A stretch of DNA of 64,000 nucleotides from Candidatus Rhodobacter oscarellae (GTDB lineage Bacteria > Pseudomonadota > Alphaproteobacteria > Rhodobacterales > Rhodobacteraceae). Within the stretch, counting starts at the first letter, position 1, and the number at the start of each line of letters is the position of its first letter. The position numbers were made by a program, and so were the translations under genes. Below, piece after piece: positions 38,279-47,464 of this stretch. The stretch lies in contig NZ_LFTY01000002.1 in assembly GCF_001078595.1 (NCBI RefSeq), forward strand, positions 455,378 through 519,377. The letters run 5' to 3'. The notes under the pieces are model-generated. The model saw only the letters and a list, made by a program, of their open reading frames with translations, was not told where the DNA came from and ran no database searches.

Positions 38279-39691
38279 CTATGCGGCCCCTCGGGCAGAG
38301 CCCGCCGCCGCAAGCAACTCGCCAGCGTCTTCGATGTCGATGCCGTGCCCATCCAGGGCTTGCGCGAGTGGGCGGGCCAGATCGCCGTAGCGGCGCCAGC
38401 GTCCCACGGCCTTGCTGGAGATCTTTGAGCGCACCTGCCCGCGCGAGCGCGTCACGCAGGGGGTGGTCGACTGCTCTGGCGCGATGCAGGCGGCGTCCCA
38501 GGATAGGTCGAGGAAGCCAAGGATGCGCCGCATCTCGCTCTCGGGCTGCCCCACCAGGTCCTCATAGCGCACCTCCAGCACCGGGTTGGGCAGGCGCGGC
38601 GTGATCGTGTCGGCGCAGGCCTGGTAGGCGGCGTAGGTCTCGGCCAGGTCATCGACGTTGTAGGTATAGGTGTTGCCGCCGGCGAATTGCCCCAGGTAGT
38701 TGGAGATGCAGCTGTCGACCGGGTTGCGGTGCATCCGGATGATGCGCGCCTTTGGGAAGAGCAGCGAGATATGCGGCAGGCAGATGATGTTGCCGGGGAA
38801 CTTGTCGATGAAGCGGGTGTACTTGCCCTTGCCAGAGCGCGCGTAGAGGTCGCTGACATACGCCTCGGCGACCTGCGCGCGGGACTCAACCGACCAGTCG
38901 CGCAGCCAGGCATGGCTGGCATGCTCGCGCCCCGCCGCAATGTCCCCGGCGGACATGTTGCGCGCCACGTCGGACACAAAACAAAGCTCGCCGCAGCCGA
39001 ACACGCCTGGCGCGTTCGATAGCATCGTCTCCAAAAGCGACGTGCCAGAGCGGGGCATGCCGACCACAAAGATCAGCCCCTCGCTGTCAACCTGGGTCTG
39101 CGGCGCGGCGGCGAGCAAGTCTGCGGTCGCGACGGCGGCCTGATCGGTCTGCCAGGACCACAGCCCGGAAGGGTCGTTGGTCTTGTTCAAAAGCGCCGCG
39201 CCGCGTTCGGCGTGCTGCCAGGCCTGCGCCCATTTTCCCATGTCGTTCATGGCCTTGCACATCAAGTAATGCAGGGTGCCCTCGACCTCTGGCCGCCTCT
39301 TGTTGCGCGTGATCGCCCTTTGCAGGCGCTTGAGCACCGGATCCTGGCGGCTGTAGCGATGGATCTCGGTCAGGCCCGACCAGGCGGGCAGATAGTCCGA
39401 GTTCAGCATCAGCGCTTCTTTGAAGAGCGTACGCGCCTCCTTAAAGTTGCCCAGCGAGCTCTTTGCCAGGCCAAGCCCGGCCACCGTGCGGGCCGAGCGC
39501 TGCTGGGTGTAGAGGATCTGAAACAGTGTTTCCGCCTCGTTCACGAAGCGCAGCGTAAGATAGGCCTCGGCCATCAGGGTCAGAACCTCGAAGTCGAGCG
39601 GATTCTGGGCGACGTAATCCGAGCCAAAGGCGATCACGTATTTCAGCCGTCCGGCCTTGTGATGTGCGATAATATCTGACCGTGAGACCAC
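38279..39691 (-). CDS. TPR-containing sulfotransferase family protein
   Basis: 470 residues. An N-terminal TPR-like region (about residues 20-190, e.g. VAGLGLAKSSLGNFKEARTL) precedes a sulfotransferase domain with the 5'-PAPS phosphosulfate loop VGMPRSGTSLLE and the 3'-phosphate motif MHRNPVDSCISNYLG. It would transfer sulfate from PAPS to an unknown acceptor, perhaps a saccharide or lipid. The start is GTG 39691, preceded by GGGTGG; no ATG fits the TPR onset. A 219-bp gap with nothing recognised lies upstream. Confidence 0.82.
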   Translation of the reverse strand: MVSRSDIIAHHKAGRLKYVIAFGSDYVAQNPLDFEVLTLMAEAYLTLRFVNEAETLFQILYTQQRSARTVAGLGLAKSSLGNFKEARTLFKEALMLNSDYLPAWSGLTEIHRYSRQDPVLKRLQRAITRNKRRPEVEGTLHYLMCKAMNDMGKWAQAWQHAERGAALLNKTNDPSGLWSWQTDQAAVATADLLAAAPQTQVDSEGLIFVVGMPRSGTSLLETMLSNAPGVFGCGELCFVSDVARNMSAGDIAAGREHASHAWLRDWSVESRAQVAEAYVSDLYARSGKGKYTRFIDKFPGNIICLPHISLLFPKARIIRMHRNPVDSCISNYLGQFAGGNTYTYNVDDLAETYAAYQACADTITPRLPNPVLEVRYEDLVGQPESEMRRILGFLDLSWDAACIAPEQSTTPCVTRSRGQVRSKISSKAVGRWRRYGDLARPLAQALDGHGIDIEDAGELLAAAGSARGAA

Positions 39692-39910
39692 GATGCCACC
39701 CCAGTTGTCTTTCCCACCACCGGTCACGCTACGTGGGATATGTGACCAAAGGCTTAAGCGGGCAGGGGGTGTGGACAATTCGAAGCAAAGACCTTGGCGC
39801 GGCCTCGGTTTCACCCTTGAAAATGCTTGTTGCCGGACGGTGCCCCTCGGCTGGGCGGGCAATGGGCGCCCGAAACGCTCCTCATTGGCCCGCTTCGTAC
39901 TTCGTCCAAG

Positions 39911-40390
39911 TCAGCTCTCGAGATCGCCGTGGATCGCGAATTGCTCCAGCCCGGCGTCCTGCGCCTCGATCACGCGGAAGGCCTCGCGCACACCGGCCTC
40001 GGTGATCTCGCGGGCCACGGTCAGTAATGTGTTTGGCGTGTGGTCGTCGCAAAGCTCGGCCATCTGCGCCAATTCTTCGGCGGCGACCGGCGCGGCGGCC
40101 TCTTGCGAGGGCGCGCCATAATAGGTCACGAAATGCTGCGCCAGGGCGTGGGTCAGCGCCTCAAGCTCGCCCGGCTCGATCAGCGTCACGGCCACGAAGG
40201 TCACCCGCCCGCCGGTCTCGAGCCCGAGCCAGCCATTGGCAAAGGCCTGCCGGGCCTTGCCCGCCAGATCGGCCTCGGTCCAGTTCGAGAACTCGAACCC
40301 GCCCGAGATGCACCATTCGCCGGTGCGGGCGGGGTTGGCGTAGACACGCTGGTCACTCTCGTCGAAATGGATGGCGCGGGCGAGCTTCAT
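39911..40390 (-). CDS. DUF6505-like small protein
   Basis: 159-residue cytoplasmic protein with no identifiable catalytic motif (KLARAIHFDESDQRVY at the start, then TGEWCISGGFEF). I recognise it as the small conserved protein usually found after the lipoate-ligase-like gene in rhodobacteria, but no function is known. The start overlaps the stop of the DUF4444-type gene by four bases, making it the third gene after Mrp. Confidence 0.8.
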   Translation of the reverse strand: MKLARAIHFDESDQRVYANPARTGEWCISGGFEFSNWTEADLAGKARQAFANGWLGLETGGRVTFVAVTLIEPGELEALTHALAQHFVTYYGAPSQEAAAPVAAEELAQMAELCDDHTPNTLLTVAREITEAGVREAFRVIEAQDAGLEQFAIHGDLES

Positions 40391-41094
40391 GGCGTCCTCA
40401 CAAGGCTGGAAAGCGGGATGAGATGCGTGGTCTCGGCGTCGCGCAGCAGCATCCCGAAATGCTCGTCTACGCCCAGGAAGGTGCCGCTCGATCCGCCCTG
40501 GCGGGCGTCCTCGCCGACCCCATGGGCCAGGCCGCGCCATTCCGCATGCACGGGTTTGGTGCCGGCATCCTCCCAGCGCCCGATCCAGTTGAGCGTGTGG
40601 CGCGCCCAGGCCTCGAGCAGGCGGGGCGGTTCGACATCGGCGCAGCCCTCGGCATAGAGTGTGGTGCGGTCTGGCGCATGCCCGGCCGCGTCCGCGTCGT
40701 CATCGCTGGGCCAAAGCGGCAAGCTCAGCGAAACCACCAGCCAGTCGGGCAGGGCGCTGGGATCGCCGGTGTCAGACATCGCCTGCAGGCGCCCGCAAGA
40801 CGCGCCGTTCACGCGGAGCCCGCCACCCCATTCCAGATGCACCGCGACTTCGGGCGGCGCCAAAGCGCCAAGCGCGTTCTGAAACCCGATCCCGCAGAGC
40901 GGCAGGATTATTGCGGCCTGCTCCAAGGGCACCTCCGGGGCGAACACGATTGCGGCCTCCAGCGTGTTCGCGCCCAGCCGATGCGCGATCAGCCCCGCGT
41001 CGCAGCCCTGCACGGCCCGCATCGCCGCATGATCCATCGGATCGGCGGTGCAGGCTTCGCCATGCATCAGAGGGGGGAAGGTGAGCTCTGTCAT
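40387..41094 (-). CDS. Biotin/lipoate A/B protein ligase family protein (DUF4444 type)
   Basis: 235 residues related to biotin/lipoyl ligases (LTFPPLMHGEACTADPMDHAAMRAVQGCDAGLIAHRL; the central EWGGGLRVNGASCGRL). A C-terminal domain follows, ending in FLGVDEHFGMLLRDAETTHLIPLSSL. The GRGRR-type nucleotide site of genuine BirA is not evident, so ligase activity is uncertain. It overlaps the Mrp gene at its start and the DUF6505 gene at its end. Confidence 0.78.
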   Translation of the reverse strand: MTELTFPPLMHGEACTADPMDHAAMRAVQGCDAGLIAHRLGANTLEAAIVFAPEVPLEQAAIILPLCGIGFQNALGALAPPEVAVHLEWGGGLRVNGASCGRLQAMSDTGDPSALPDWLVVSLSLPLWPSDDDADAAGHAPDRTTLYAEGCADVEPPRLLEAWARHTLNWIGRWEDAGTKPVHAEWRGLAHGVGEDARQGGSSGTFLGVDEHFGMLLRDAETTHLIPLSSLVRTP

Positions 41095-42149
41095 GCAACC
41101 CCTTGATCGACGAGCGCTTTCGCGACGCTCTGGAAGGCCGCGGCCTGCGCGCTGTCGGGCTGGCTGGTCACAATCGGCGCGCCGCCGTCCGAGGCCAGAC
41201 GGATCTGCAGATCCAGCGGGATCTCCGCCAGCAAGGGCACGCCCAGTTTCTCGGCCTCCGCCGCCACGCCGCCATGGCCAAAGACATGCTCCTCATGGCC
41301 GCAGTTGGAACAGATATGGGTCGACATGTTCTCGATCATCCCCAGGATCGGCACGTTCAGTTGGTTGAACATATCCACGCCTTTGCGCGCATCCAAGAGC
41401 GCCACGTCCTGCGGGGTCGAGACGATGATCGCGCCCGTGACCTCGGCCTTCTGCGCCAGCGTCATCTGCACGTCGCCGGTGCCGGGGGGCAGGTCCACCA
41501 AGAGCACATCCAGCCCGCCCCATTGCACCTGCATCATCATCTGCTGCAGCGCACCCATCAGCATCGGACCGCGCCAGACCACCGCCTGGCCCTCGTTGGT
41601 CATCAGCCCGATGGACATCATCGTCACGCCATGGTTGCGCATCGGCAGGATGGTCTTGCCATCCGGGCTGGCGGGCCGCCCAGAGACGCCCAGCATGCGC
41701 GGCTGGCTGGGGCCGTAGACATCCGCATCCAGCAGGCCAACGCGGCGGCCCTGCTGCGCCAGGGCGCAGGCCAGGTTGGCCGAGACCGTGGACTTGCCCA
41801 CGCCTCCCTTGCCCGAGGCGATTGCGATGAGGTTGTCGACGCCGGGGATCTTCTGAGGGCCCTTTGGTTCTGCGCTGCGCTTTGGTTTGAGATCGGGCGG
41901 GGCCTGCGGCGCGCTATGGGCGGTCAGCACGACCGACACGCTGTCGACGCCGCTGAGCGCGCCCAGTTTGCTCTCGGCCTCGGTCTTGACCGCTGTATAG
42001 GCCTCGGCCTGGCTCGGCGCGATCTCCAGCACAAAGCGCACCGCGCCGCCATCCACGGTGAGCGCGCGCATGACGCCCGCGGATACCACGTCGCCATCCG
42101 GGCCTTTAATGCCCTTTAGAACCTCAAGAACCGTTTCACGGTCAGTCAC
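41091..42149 (-). CDS. mrp: Mrp/NBP35 family iron-sulfur cluster carrier ATPase
   Basis: 352-residue Mrp/ApbC protein. An N-terminal MIP18-like (DUF59) domain precedes the deviant Walker P-loop ASGKGGVGKSTV. Other features are DADVYGPSQPRMLG, LVDLPPGTGDVQMT, and the cluster-binding CxxC in HICSNCGHEE. It carries [4Fe-4S] clusters to target enzymes; with a formate dehydrogenase cluster 3 kb away such demand is plausible. A 63-residue gene precedes it by one base. Confidence 0.94.
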   Translation of the reverse strand: MTDRETVLEVLKGIKGPDGDVVSAGVMRALTVDGGAVRFVLEIAPSQAEAYTAVKTEAESKLGALSGVDSVSVVLTAHSAPQAPPDLKPKRSAEPKGPQKIPGVDNLIAIASGKGGVGKSTVSANLACALAQQGRRVGLLDADVYGPSQPRMLGVSGRPASPDGKTILPMRNHGVTMMSIGLMTNEGQAVVWRGPMLMGALQQMMMQVQWGGLDVLLVDLPPGTGDVQMTLAQKAEVTGAIIVSTPQDVALLDARKGVDMFNQLNVPILGMIENMSTHICSNCGHEEHVFGHGGVAAEAEKLGVPLLAEIPLDLQIRLASDGGAPIVTSQPDSAQAAAFQSVAKALVDQGVA

Positions 42150-42341
42150 TTAGCCGTCTCCCTTAATCTCGCCCTTGACCTCATGGGCCAAGCCGAGCTC
42201 CTCGATGGTGATCACCGCTTTGACGGCATAGCTGGCGCCCGCCGCGCCCTTGTCGCGCACAGCAGCTTCGATGGCTTGTTGCGAGGTCACGCCGACCTGC
42301 TTTAGGAACTTGCGCATCGACATGTTGAAATCATCGCTCAT
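42150..42341 (-). CDS. Small DUF6494-like protein
   Basis: 63-residue cytoplasmic protein (MSDDFNMSMRKFLKQVGVTS...), helical and acidic at the end, abutting the mrp start. Start ATG 42341 follows AGGACCC. A small conserved rhodobacterial family I recognise as DUF6494-like; no known function. The open frame continues upstream but the upstream part looks like a shadow of the other strand. Confidence 0.78.
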   Translation of the reverse strand: MSDDFNMSMRKFLKQVGVTSQQAIEAAVRDKGAAGASYAVKAVITIEELGLAHEVKGEIKGDG

Positions 42342-42397
42342 CTGGGTCCTCCCGATAGGGTTTGACGCAAGCCCGGCTCTGCGCCTAGGCTTGCGGA

Positions 42398-43138
42398 ATG
42401 CGGTATCTGGTGTTGCTTGTTCTTCTCGGCTTGCCAATCGGTGTTGCGGCGCAGCAGGAGCGGCTGGTGCGGCTTTACGCGCCGGAGGCCCTGGTTGAAA
42501 CCGGGCTGATGAAACACATCCTGCCGCGGTTCTCGCTGAAGACGCAAGTGAAGGTCGCGCTGGCCGAGACGCCCGCGGCGGCCGATATGGTCCTTGGCGC
42601 CCAAGGGCGCGCGATATTCGAGGGCGCGGGGCAGGCCTGGCACATGCAGATTGTGGCGCAGGATCACAAGCCGACCGCACGCCTTGCCGATTGGCTGACT
42701 TCGGATGTGGGCCGCCGCACGATCTTTGGCTTCGCGCCGGACGGGGTCGCCCTGTTCGCGCCGCCCGCCGCAAAGGCCGTGGTTGCGGTAGAGGTCGAGA
42801 TGGACGGCGATGCGCAGCTTGGTCACAAGGTCTCGCGGGTGAAATGCGCCCGATGTCATGCCGTCGACGAGGCCTCTCGGATGGGCACCATCGGGTCGAC
42901 GCCAAGCTTCTTCATCTTGCGCGCCTTTGAGGATTGGGACGCCCGGTTCTCTGGCTTCTACCTGCTGAAACCGCACCCGGCCTTCACCCAGGTCGAGGAC
43001 GTGACCGATCCGTTCCCCGAGGACCGCCCGTCGCCCATCGTGCCAATAGAGGTCACATTGGACGAATTGGAGGCGATTCTGGCCTATGTCCAGGCGCTCG
43101 CGCCGGCGGATCTGGGGGCACCGTTGCAGACGGAATAA
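42398..43138 (+). CDS. Secreted protein with shortened TupA-like domain and one haem-c motif
   Basis: 246 residues, signal peptide (LVLLVLLGLPIGVAAQ). Residues about 22-70 (RLYAPEALVETGLMKHILPRF, then VKVALAETPAAADMVL) resemble the N-terminal lobe of tungstate/molybdate-binding TupA proteins, and ADWLTSDVGRRTIFGFAPDG plus VALFAPP resembles the TupA C-terminal lobe. The middle section is missing. A CxxCH haem site (Cys150, Cys153, His154) follows. Binding of oxyanion is inferred. It lies just left of the formate dehydrogenase locus. Confidence 0.6.
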   Translation: MRYLVLLVLLGLPIGVAAQQERLVRLYAPEALVETGLMKHILPRFSLKTQVKVALAETPAAADMVLGAQGRAIFEGAGQAWHMQIVAQDHKPTARLADWLTSDVGRRTIFGFAPDGVALFAPPAAKAVVAVEVEMDGDAQLGHKVSRVKCARCHAVDEASRMGTIGSTPSFFILRAFEDWDARFSGFYLLKPHPAFTQVEDVTDPFPEDRPSPIVPIEVTLDELEAILAYVQALAPADLGAPLQTE

Positions 43139-43141
43139 GGC

Positions 43142-43216
43142 TGAACGATCTGTTAACGGGAAATCCAAGATTCCCCCTCCCTACCACCCTTTATTGTTTG
43201 GCGATTCGGTGAAGAT
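43142..43216 (+). repeat. TTAAC-type box plus C-rich unit, copy 1
   Basis: TGAACGATCTGTTAAC (43142-43157) followed 16 bases later by CCCCCTCCCTACCACCC and then GGCGATTCGGTGAAGAT, ending 43216. Alignable without gaps to 53498-53572, and similar to 56456-56520. The rest of the 188-bp gap to the Fe-S protein gene shows nothing else. Confidence 0.6.
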
Positions 43217-43326
43217 ACAGCTAATTCGCCAGAGTTCATCAGGTTCTGGCCGAGCGCTGCCGAGCGAATGGCCATGGCCATGGCGCGGATGGGGCGCGTG
43301 CCTATCCCCAAATCCTCATGCATCCC

Positions 43327-45264
43327 TCAGTGGTCCCGCCGCTTTGACAGATAGTCATCCGTTGTGCGCACCCTCGGGCGCTCGCCGCCCGCAAAGGGGT
43401 TATCGGTGCTGTGATACTGCGCGTTGACGCGGCAATTGTCGCACATCTGGATCATGCGCAGCCGCTCGGGATCGGCGAACATGGAGTGGCCCTTCAGCTT
43501 CTCGGTGATCCGTTCGATGGTCGATTTCGACCCAAAGAGCGTGCCGCATTCAACGCAGGCGAAGGGTTCCTCTTCGTTCAGCACCTGCTGGCTGAGCGCC
43601 GCGTCGTTTAGGTTCAACCGCGGCTCGTAAGCGATTGCATCCTCGGGGCAAACACTGGCGCAGAGCCCGCATTGTAGGCAGGCATCCTCCTGAAAACGCA
43701 GCTGCGGCAGGTCGGGGTTGTCGCCAAGCGCGCCGGACGGGCAGAGCGAGACGCAGCTTAGGCACAGCGTGCAGGCCTCTGTGTTGACCAGGACGGCGCC
43801 GTAGGGCGCGCCCTCGGGCAGGGCGACGGCCTCGGCCTCTGGGTTCAGCGCCTTGGTCGCGGCGCGGGTGATCTGGCGGCGCGTGCCCATGGGGCGGACG
43901 GGCGTGGCCACCGGGGTGGGCGCCGCCTCAGCAAAGAGCATGTCGGACAGCGCGTCCGGGTCGGCCTCGTCGAAGGTTGAGACCGCGCCACCCAGGGCGC
44001 TTGCCAGGTCGATTTGCGCCTGCATTGCGGCGCGGTCGGTCTCTGGGCCGGGGGCCATCGTGACCGACGCAAAGCCCGCGGCCAAGGCGGCCACGATCTC
44101 GGCATGGCCAAAACCGCCCAGCGTACCCATCTCTAGCGGGATCACATCGGCGGGCAGGCCGCGCCCGTGCCGCGCGGCGAGCCGGATCATTTCGGCCCCA
44201 TGCGCGTCATGCACCAGCAGGCGGGGGGCGCTGCCACCGGCGTCTTGGTAGGCCTTGGCCAGCGTTTGCACCCGGCGCATGGTGAAGTCCACCGGCGGCG
44301 CGTCATAGCTGATCGCGCCCGAGGGGCACACCGCCGAGCAAGCCCCGCACCCCGCGCAGACCAGCGGATCGACTTTGACGTAATCGCCGTTTGGCGTGAT
44401 CGCGCCGGTGGGGCAGAGGTCCAGGCAGCGCGTGCAGCCGGTCTGCTCGGCGCGGGAATGGGCGCAGAGCAGCGGCTCGGTCTTGACGTAAAGCGGCTGC
44501 TCGAAGGTGCCGGTCAAATGGCTGGCCTCCAGGATGGCCTGAAAGACCGAGGGCGGGTGCTTTGGGTCGGCGCGCAGGTATCCCTCGCGATGCGGCGGGA
44601 AGAGCGGCGTGCTTCCGGTCAGATCCAGGATGATATCGCAGGCCGAGCGCGCGTCGGGGCGGGAAACATCGGCCTCAAACGGGCCATCGCCCGGCAAGAA
44701 CGCCAGGCCGACGCGGTCAAACCGCACCTCAAAGGCGCCGAATGTGCCGCTGGCCTTCATCCCGGTGCCCACGACGGCGTCATAGGCCCGCGTGTCCGGG
44801 AAGGGATCATCCGGGCCGATCACCACGGTTACATTCAGCAGGTCCTTGAGCTGCTCGGCGGCAGAGGTTGCGACCTCGTAGGGTCCCAGGATCAGGCAGA
44901 TCCCCTCCGAGGTGATATCCACGGTCTTCTCGCCGGGCAGGGGCAGCACGGCTTCGGCGGCCAGGGCGGACATTTTGGGTATCAGATCGCCCTCGTCAGC
45001 GGTCCACCCAGCCCTGTCGCGTAGGTCAAGCACCGCCGGTGGGGGCGCATCGAACTCCTCGGCCAGGGCCGTGAAGCGGCGGGCCTCTTGGGTGCAGCAA
45101 ATAATTGCGTCCTCGTCTTGGACGGCCTCCTCCAGGCGGCTGATCTGGCGCATGCAGAGCGTCTCGCCCATGGCGGTGACGTCCAGCCCGGTTGCCTGTG
45201 AGAGGCGCTCTGTGTCGATGTCCAGGCTGCCTGCGCAACTGCATGTTATCAAAGACTTAGGCAT
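43327..45264 (-). CDS. Multi-[4Fe-4S] ferredoxin-type accessory protein of the formate dehydrogenase locus
   Basis: 645 residues. Four ferredoxin-type CxxCxxC..CP clusters are visible in two pairs, at about residues 277-284/303-313 and 498-508/529-539. Two more CxxC pairs lie at about 570-573 and 608-611, and there are cysteines near the N-terminus (ITCSCAGSLDI; IICCTQE). No signal peptide. It could feed electrons or clusters to the dehydrogenase, or take part in cofactor assembly. It is divergent from the DUF3305 gene. Confidence 0.8.
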   Translation of the reverse strand: MPKSLITCSCAGSLDIDTERLSQATGLDVTAMGETLCMRQISRLEEAVQDEDAIICCTQEARRFTALAEEFDAPPPAVLDLRDRAGWTADEGDLIPKMSALAAEAVLPLPGEKTVDITSEGICLILGPYEVATSAAEQLKDLLNVTVVIGPDDPFPDTRAYDAVVGTGMKASGTFGAFEVRFDRVGLAFLPGDGPFEADVSRPDARSACDIILDLTGSTPLFPPHREGYLRADPKHPPSVFQAILEASHLTGTFEQPLYVKTEPLLCAHSRAEQTGCTRCLDLCPTGAITPNGDYVKVDPLVCAGCGACSAVCPSGAISYDAPPVDFTMRRVQTLAKAYQDAGGSAPRLLVHDAHGAEMIRLAARHGRGLPADVIPLEMGTLGGFGHAEIVAALAAGFASVTMAPGPETDRAAMQAQIDLASALGGAVSTFDEADPDALSDMLFAEAAPTPVATPVRPMGTRRQITRAATKALNPEAEAVALPEGAPYGAVLVNTEACTLCLSCVSLCPSGALGDNPDLPQLRFQEDACLQCGLCASVCPEDAIAYEPRLNLNDAALSQQVLNEEEPFACVECGTLFGSKSTIERITEKLKGHSMFADPERLRMIQMCDNCRVNAQYHSTDNPFAGGERPRVRTTDDYLSKRRDH

Positions 45265-45603
45265 GATTATCTGTGTCCCCTGCTGGCGTCTGCGACGGGG
45301 CCGACGCTGGCTCTCTAAGGTCTAGCTAGACACGAAAGGGATGGCGCGACAACCAATTTCCGGCGCCGATGTGGCGGCGCGTTCGGCGCTTTGCGCGGGA
45401 ATTTCGGGGCGGTGATTCGCGCCAGACTGCTGGCGCGGTTAACCAAGTATTTTGGTCGAGATAGACAATTCGTCCACCGGTTCTCGGTGACCACCCGGTG
45501 GCGCCCCAATTTGTCCGGTCCGGTCCGCGAGAGCCGGAAAACTGCACTTCTTGTTTTGCGAAACAAGGCCGGTGCCGCACAGTACCCCCAGGAGGAGACA
45601 TCG
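45265..45603. promoter_or_regulatory. Divergent promoter region of the formate dehydrogenase locus
   Basis: 339 bp between divergent genes. Contains the 12-bp palindrome GTCTAGCTAGAC (45320-45331) near the Fe-S gene and the 18-bp inverted repeat CTTGTTTTGCGAAACAAG (45550-45567) 36 bases before the DUF3305 start codon. These are operator candidates. No -35/-10 pair could be named confidently. Confidence 0.4.
45550..45567. promoter_or_regulatory. 18-bp inverted repeat upstream of DUF3305, operator or leader hairpin
   Basis: CTTGTTT-TGCG-AAACAAG. Seven-base arms with a 4-base spacer, upstream of an AGGAGGAG ribosome binding site at 45589-45598. Could bind a regulator or form an mRNA hairpin. 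Confidence 0.4.
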
Positions 45604-46173
45604 TTGATCCGCAATCCAAGGGAGCATCGGAGCTTGCCGCTGGGCATCGTCCTGCGTCGCGCCCCGGGGGTAACCCGGTGGCAGCGCTATTCCTGGACGG
45701 CCTCGGCGGTGCTGCCGGGCGCGGGGCCCGCCGATTGGCGCGAGCTGCGCCGCGAGGGCGAGGCAGTGGAATACCACGCCGCCACGCCGGTGCTCGAGCT
45801 GCACGGCGCCGAGACCGAGGCCTACCTGCACGGGCTCCATTCCGAGACACCAAGCATCTATGTGATCCTGCGTGATGGGGCCGAGGGCGACTGCCCTCTA
45901 GAGGTGGTGACGGTCACGGCCTCGCCCTACGAGGCGCAGGACTACACCGATAGCGGCGAAGAGATCGTCGAGAAGATCCCCATGCCGCCGGGGCTGCGCG
46001 CCTGGATTTGGGACTTCGTCGAAGCGTTCCACCAGGACGAGGCCTTTGTGAAGCGCAAGCGCGACAAGACGCGCGTGGACCTGGTCGAGGACGGGATCGG
46101 CGATGCCCGCATCTCGCAGACCGCGGATGTCTACCGCGCGCCGGGCTCGGCGCGGAAGGTGCGGCTGCAATGA
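45604..46173 (+). CDS. DUF3305 protein, formate dehydrogenase accessory
   Basis: 189 residues of the DUF3305 family, a cytoplasmic small protein found only beside Mo/W formate dehydrogenase operons (LPLGIVLRRAPGVTRWQRYSW, ETEAYLHGLHSETPSIYVILR, GLRAWIWDFVEAFHQDE, KRKRDKTR). The start is TTG 45604, chosen for the strong AGGAGGAG preceding it and the conserved onset. Its biochemical role is unknown. It overlaps the DUF3306 start. Confidence 0.82.
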   Translation: MIRNPREHRSLPLGIVLRRAPGVTRWQRYSWTASAVLPGAGPADWRELRREGEAVEYHAATPVLELHGAETEAYLHGLHSETPSIYVILRDGAEGDCPLEVVTVTASPYEAQDYTDSGEEIVEKIPMPPGLRAWIWDFVEAFHQDEAFVKRKRDKTRVDLVEDGIGDARISQTADVYRAPGSARKVRLQ

Positions 46174-46799
46174 TGGACGTGTGGAGCAAACGCCGCGCGG
46201 CGGTGGCCGCGGAAGAGGCCGCCGAGGCGCAACAGGCCGAGGATGCCCTGAGGGCAGAGGAGGCGGCGCTCCAAGAGGAAAAGACCGACGCGGAGCTGCT
46301 CGAAGAACTAGGCTTGCCGGATCCCGACAGTCTCGTGGAGGGCGATGACTTCAAGGGCTTCCTTGGCGATGCGGTGCCCGCCCGTCTCAAGAACCGCGCG
46401 CTGCGCCGGCTCTGGCGGGTGAACCCGGTGCTGGCCAATCTCGACGGGCTGGTGGATTACGGCCAGGACTTCACAGATGCGGCCATGGTCGTGGAGAACC
46501 TTCAGACCGCCTATCAGGTCGGCAAGGGGATGCTGGCCCATGTTGAGGCGATGGCCCGCAAAGCCGAGGCAGAGGCCGAGGCCGAAGCACTGGCCGAGGC
46601 AGGTGGGGACGATGCCGCGCCGGACGCCGATGCCGAGTCTCTCGCCCTGGAAGCGTCGGAGGACGTGATCCCAGATCAAGTCCAGGAAGCGGCCGCGCCT
46701 GCCGAAGAGGGCCCGCAAGGGCTCGATGATGCGCCGCATGCCGCCGCGCCCACGAGACGCCGCATGCAATTCAGCTTTGAGACAGAGGGGGCCGCATGA
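46170..46799 (+). CDS. DUF3306 protein, formate dehydrogenase accessory
   Basis: 209 residues of DUF3306: a WSKRRAAV start, then the conserved DFKGFLGDAVPARLKNRALRRLWRVNPVLANLDGL segment. The first third is coiled-coil-like and alanine/glutamate-rich and the tail is acidic. Starts with ATGATG overlapping the DUF3305 stop and ends overlapping the torD-like start. Role unknown; co-occurs with Mo-formate dehydrogenases. Confidence 0.82.
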   Translation: MMDVWSKRRAAVAAEEAAEAQQAEDALRAEEAALQEEKTDAELLEELGLPDPDSLVEGDDFKGFLGDAVPARLKNRALRRLWRVNPVLANLDGLVDYGQDFTDAAMVVENLQTAYQVGKGMLAHVEAMARKAEAEAEAEALAEAGGDDAAPDADAESLALEASEDVIPDQVQEAAAPAEEGPQGLDDAPHAAAPTRRRMQFSFETEGAA

Positions 46800-47407
46800 A
46801 CGCCTTGGCCGACGCGCCGCAGATCGCCCAAGAGGACCGGCTGCGCGCCGATCTCTACAATTTTCTGGGGCTGTTGCTGTCAGCGCCGCCGGACGAGATC
46901 ATTCTGGACCAGACCGCGGGCCTGTCCGGGGATGCGACCGATCTGGGCCAGGGGATCGCCACGCTGGCCAAGCTTGCCAAGATCAGCAAACCCAAGGCGG
47001 TCGAGAGCGAGTTCAACAAGCTCTTCATCGGGCTGGGTCGGGGCGAATTGCTGCCCTATGCCAGCTACTACCTCACCGGGTTCCTCAACGAGAAACCGCT
47101 CGCCACGCTGCGCCAGGACATGTCGGCGCGCGGGCTGGAGCGCTCCGACACGGTGTTTGAGCCCGAGGACAACATCGCCAGCCTGATGGAGATGATGGCG
47201 GCAATGATCGTTGGGCGCTTTGGCACGCCGGAGCCTGTTGCGACGCAGAAGACGTTCTTTAACGCCCATATCGCCCCCTGGGCGGGGCATTTCTATTCGG
47301 ATCTCGAGGGCGCCAAGAACTCGGTCTTTTACGCCTCGGTCGGCACGGTCGGCCGGGCGTTTATGGAGATCGAGGCCGAGGCCTTTCGGATGAGCCGCGC
47401 GGATTAA
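46796..47407 (+). CDS. TorD-family molybdoenzyme maturation chaperone
   Basis: 203-residue all-helical TorD/DmsD-type protein (DLYNFLGLLLSAPPDEII, SEFNKLFIGLGRGELLPYASYYLTGFLNEKPLATLRQDM, EPEDNIASLMEMMAAMIVG). Such chaperones bind the Tat signal of the catalytic subunit and help cofactor loading before export. Here the client is probably the FdhA encoded two genes downstream. Overlaps DUF3306 by four bases. Confidence 0.87.
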   Translation: MNALADAPQIAQEDRLRADLYNFLGLLLSAPPDEIILDQTAGLSGDATDLGQGIATLAKLAKISKPKAVESEFNKLFIGLGRGELLPYASYYLTGFLNEKPLATLRQDMSARGLERSDTVFEPEDNIASLMEMMAAMIVGRFGTPEPVATQKTFFNAHIAPWAGHFYSDLEGAKNSVFYASVGTVGRAFMEIEAEAFRMSRAD

Positions 47408-47464
47408 CGCCGCGCATCAAAGCGGCGGGCAACCGCCGGAACCAGTGGGACGAAAGGAGCTCAC

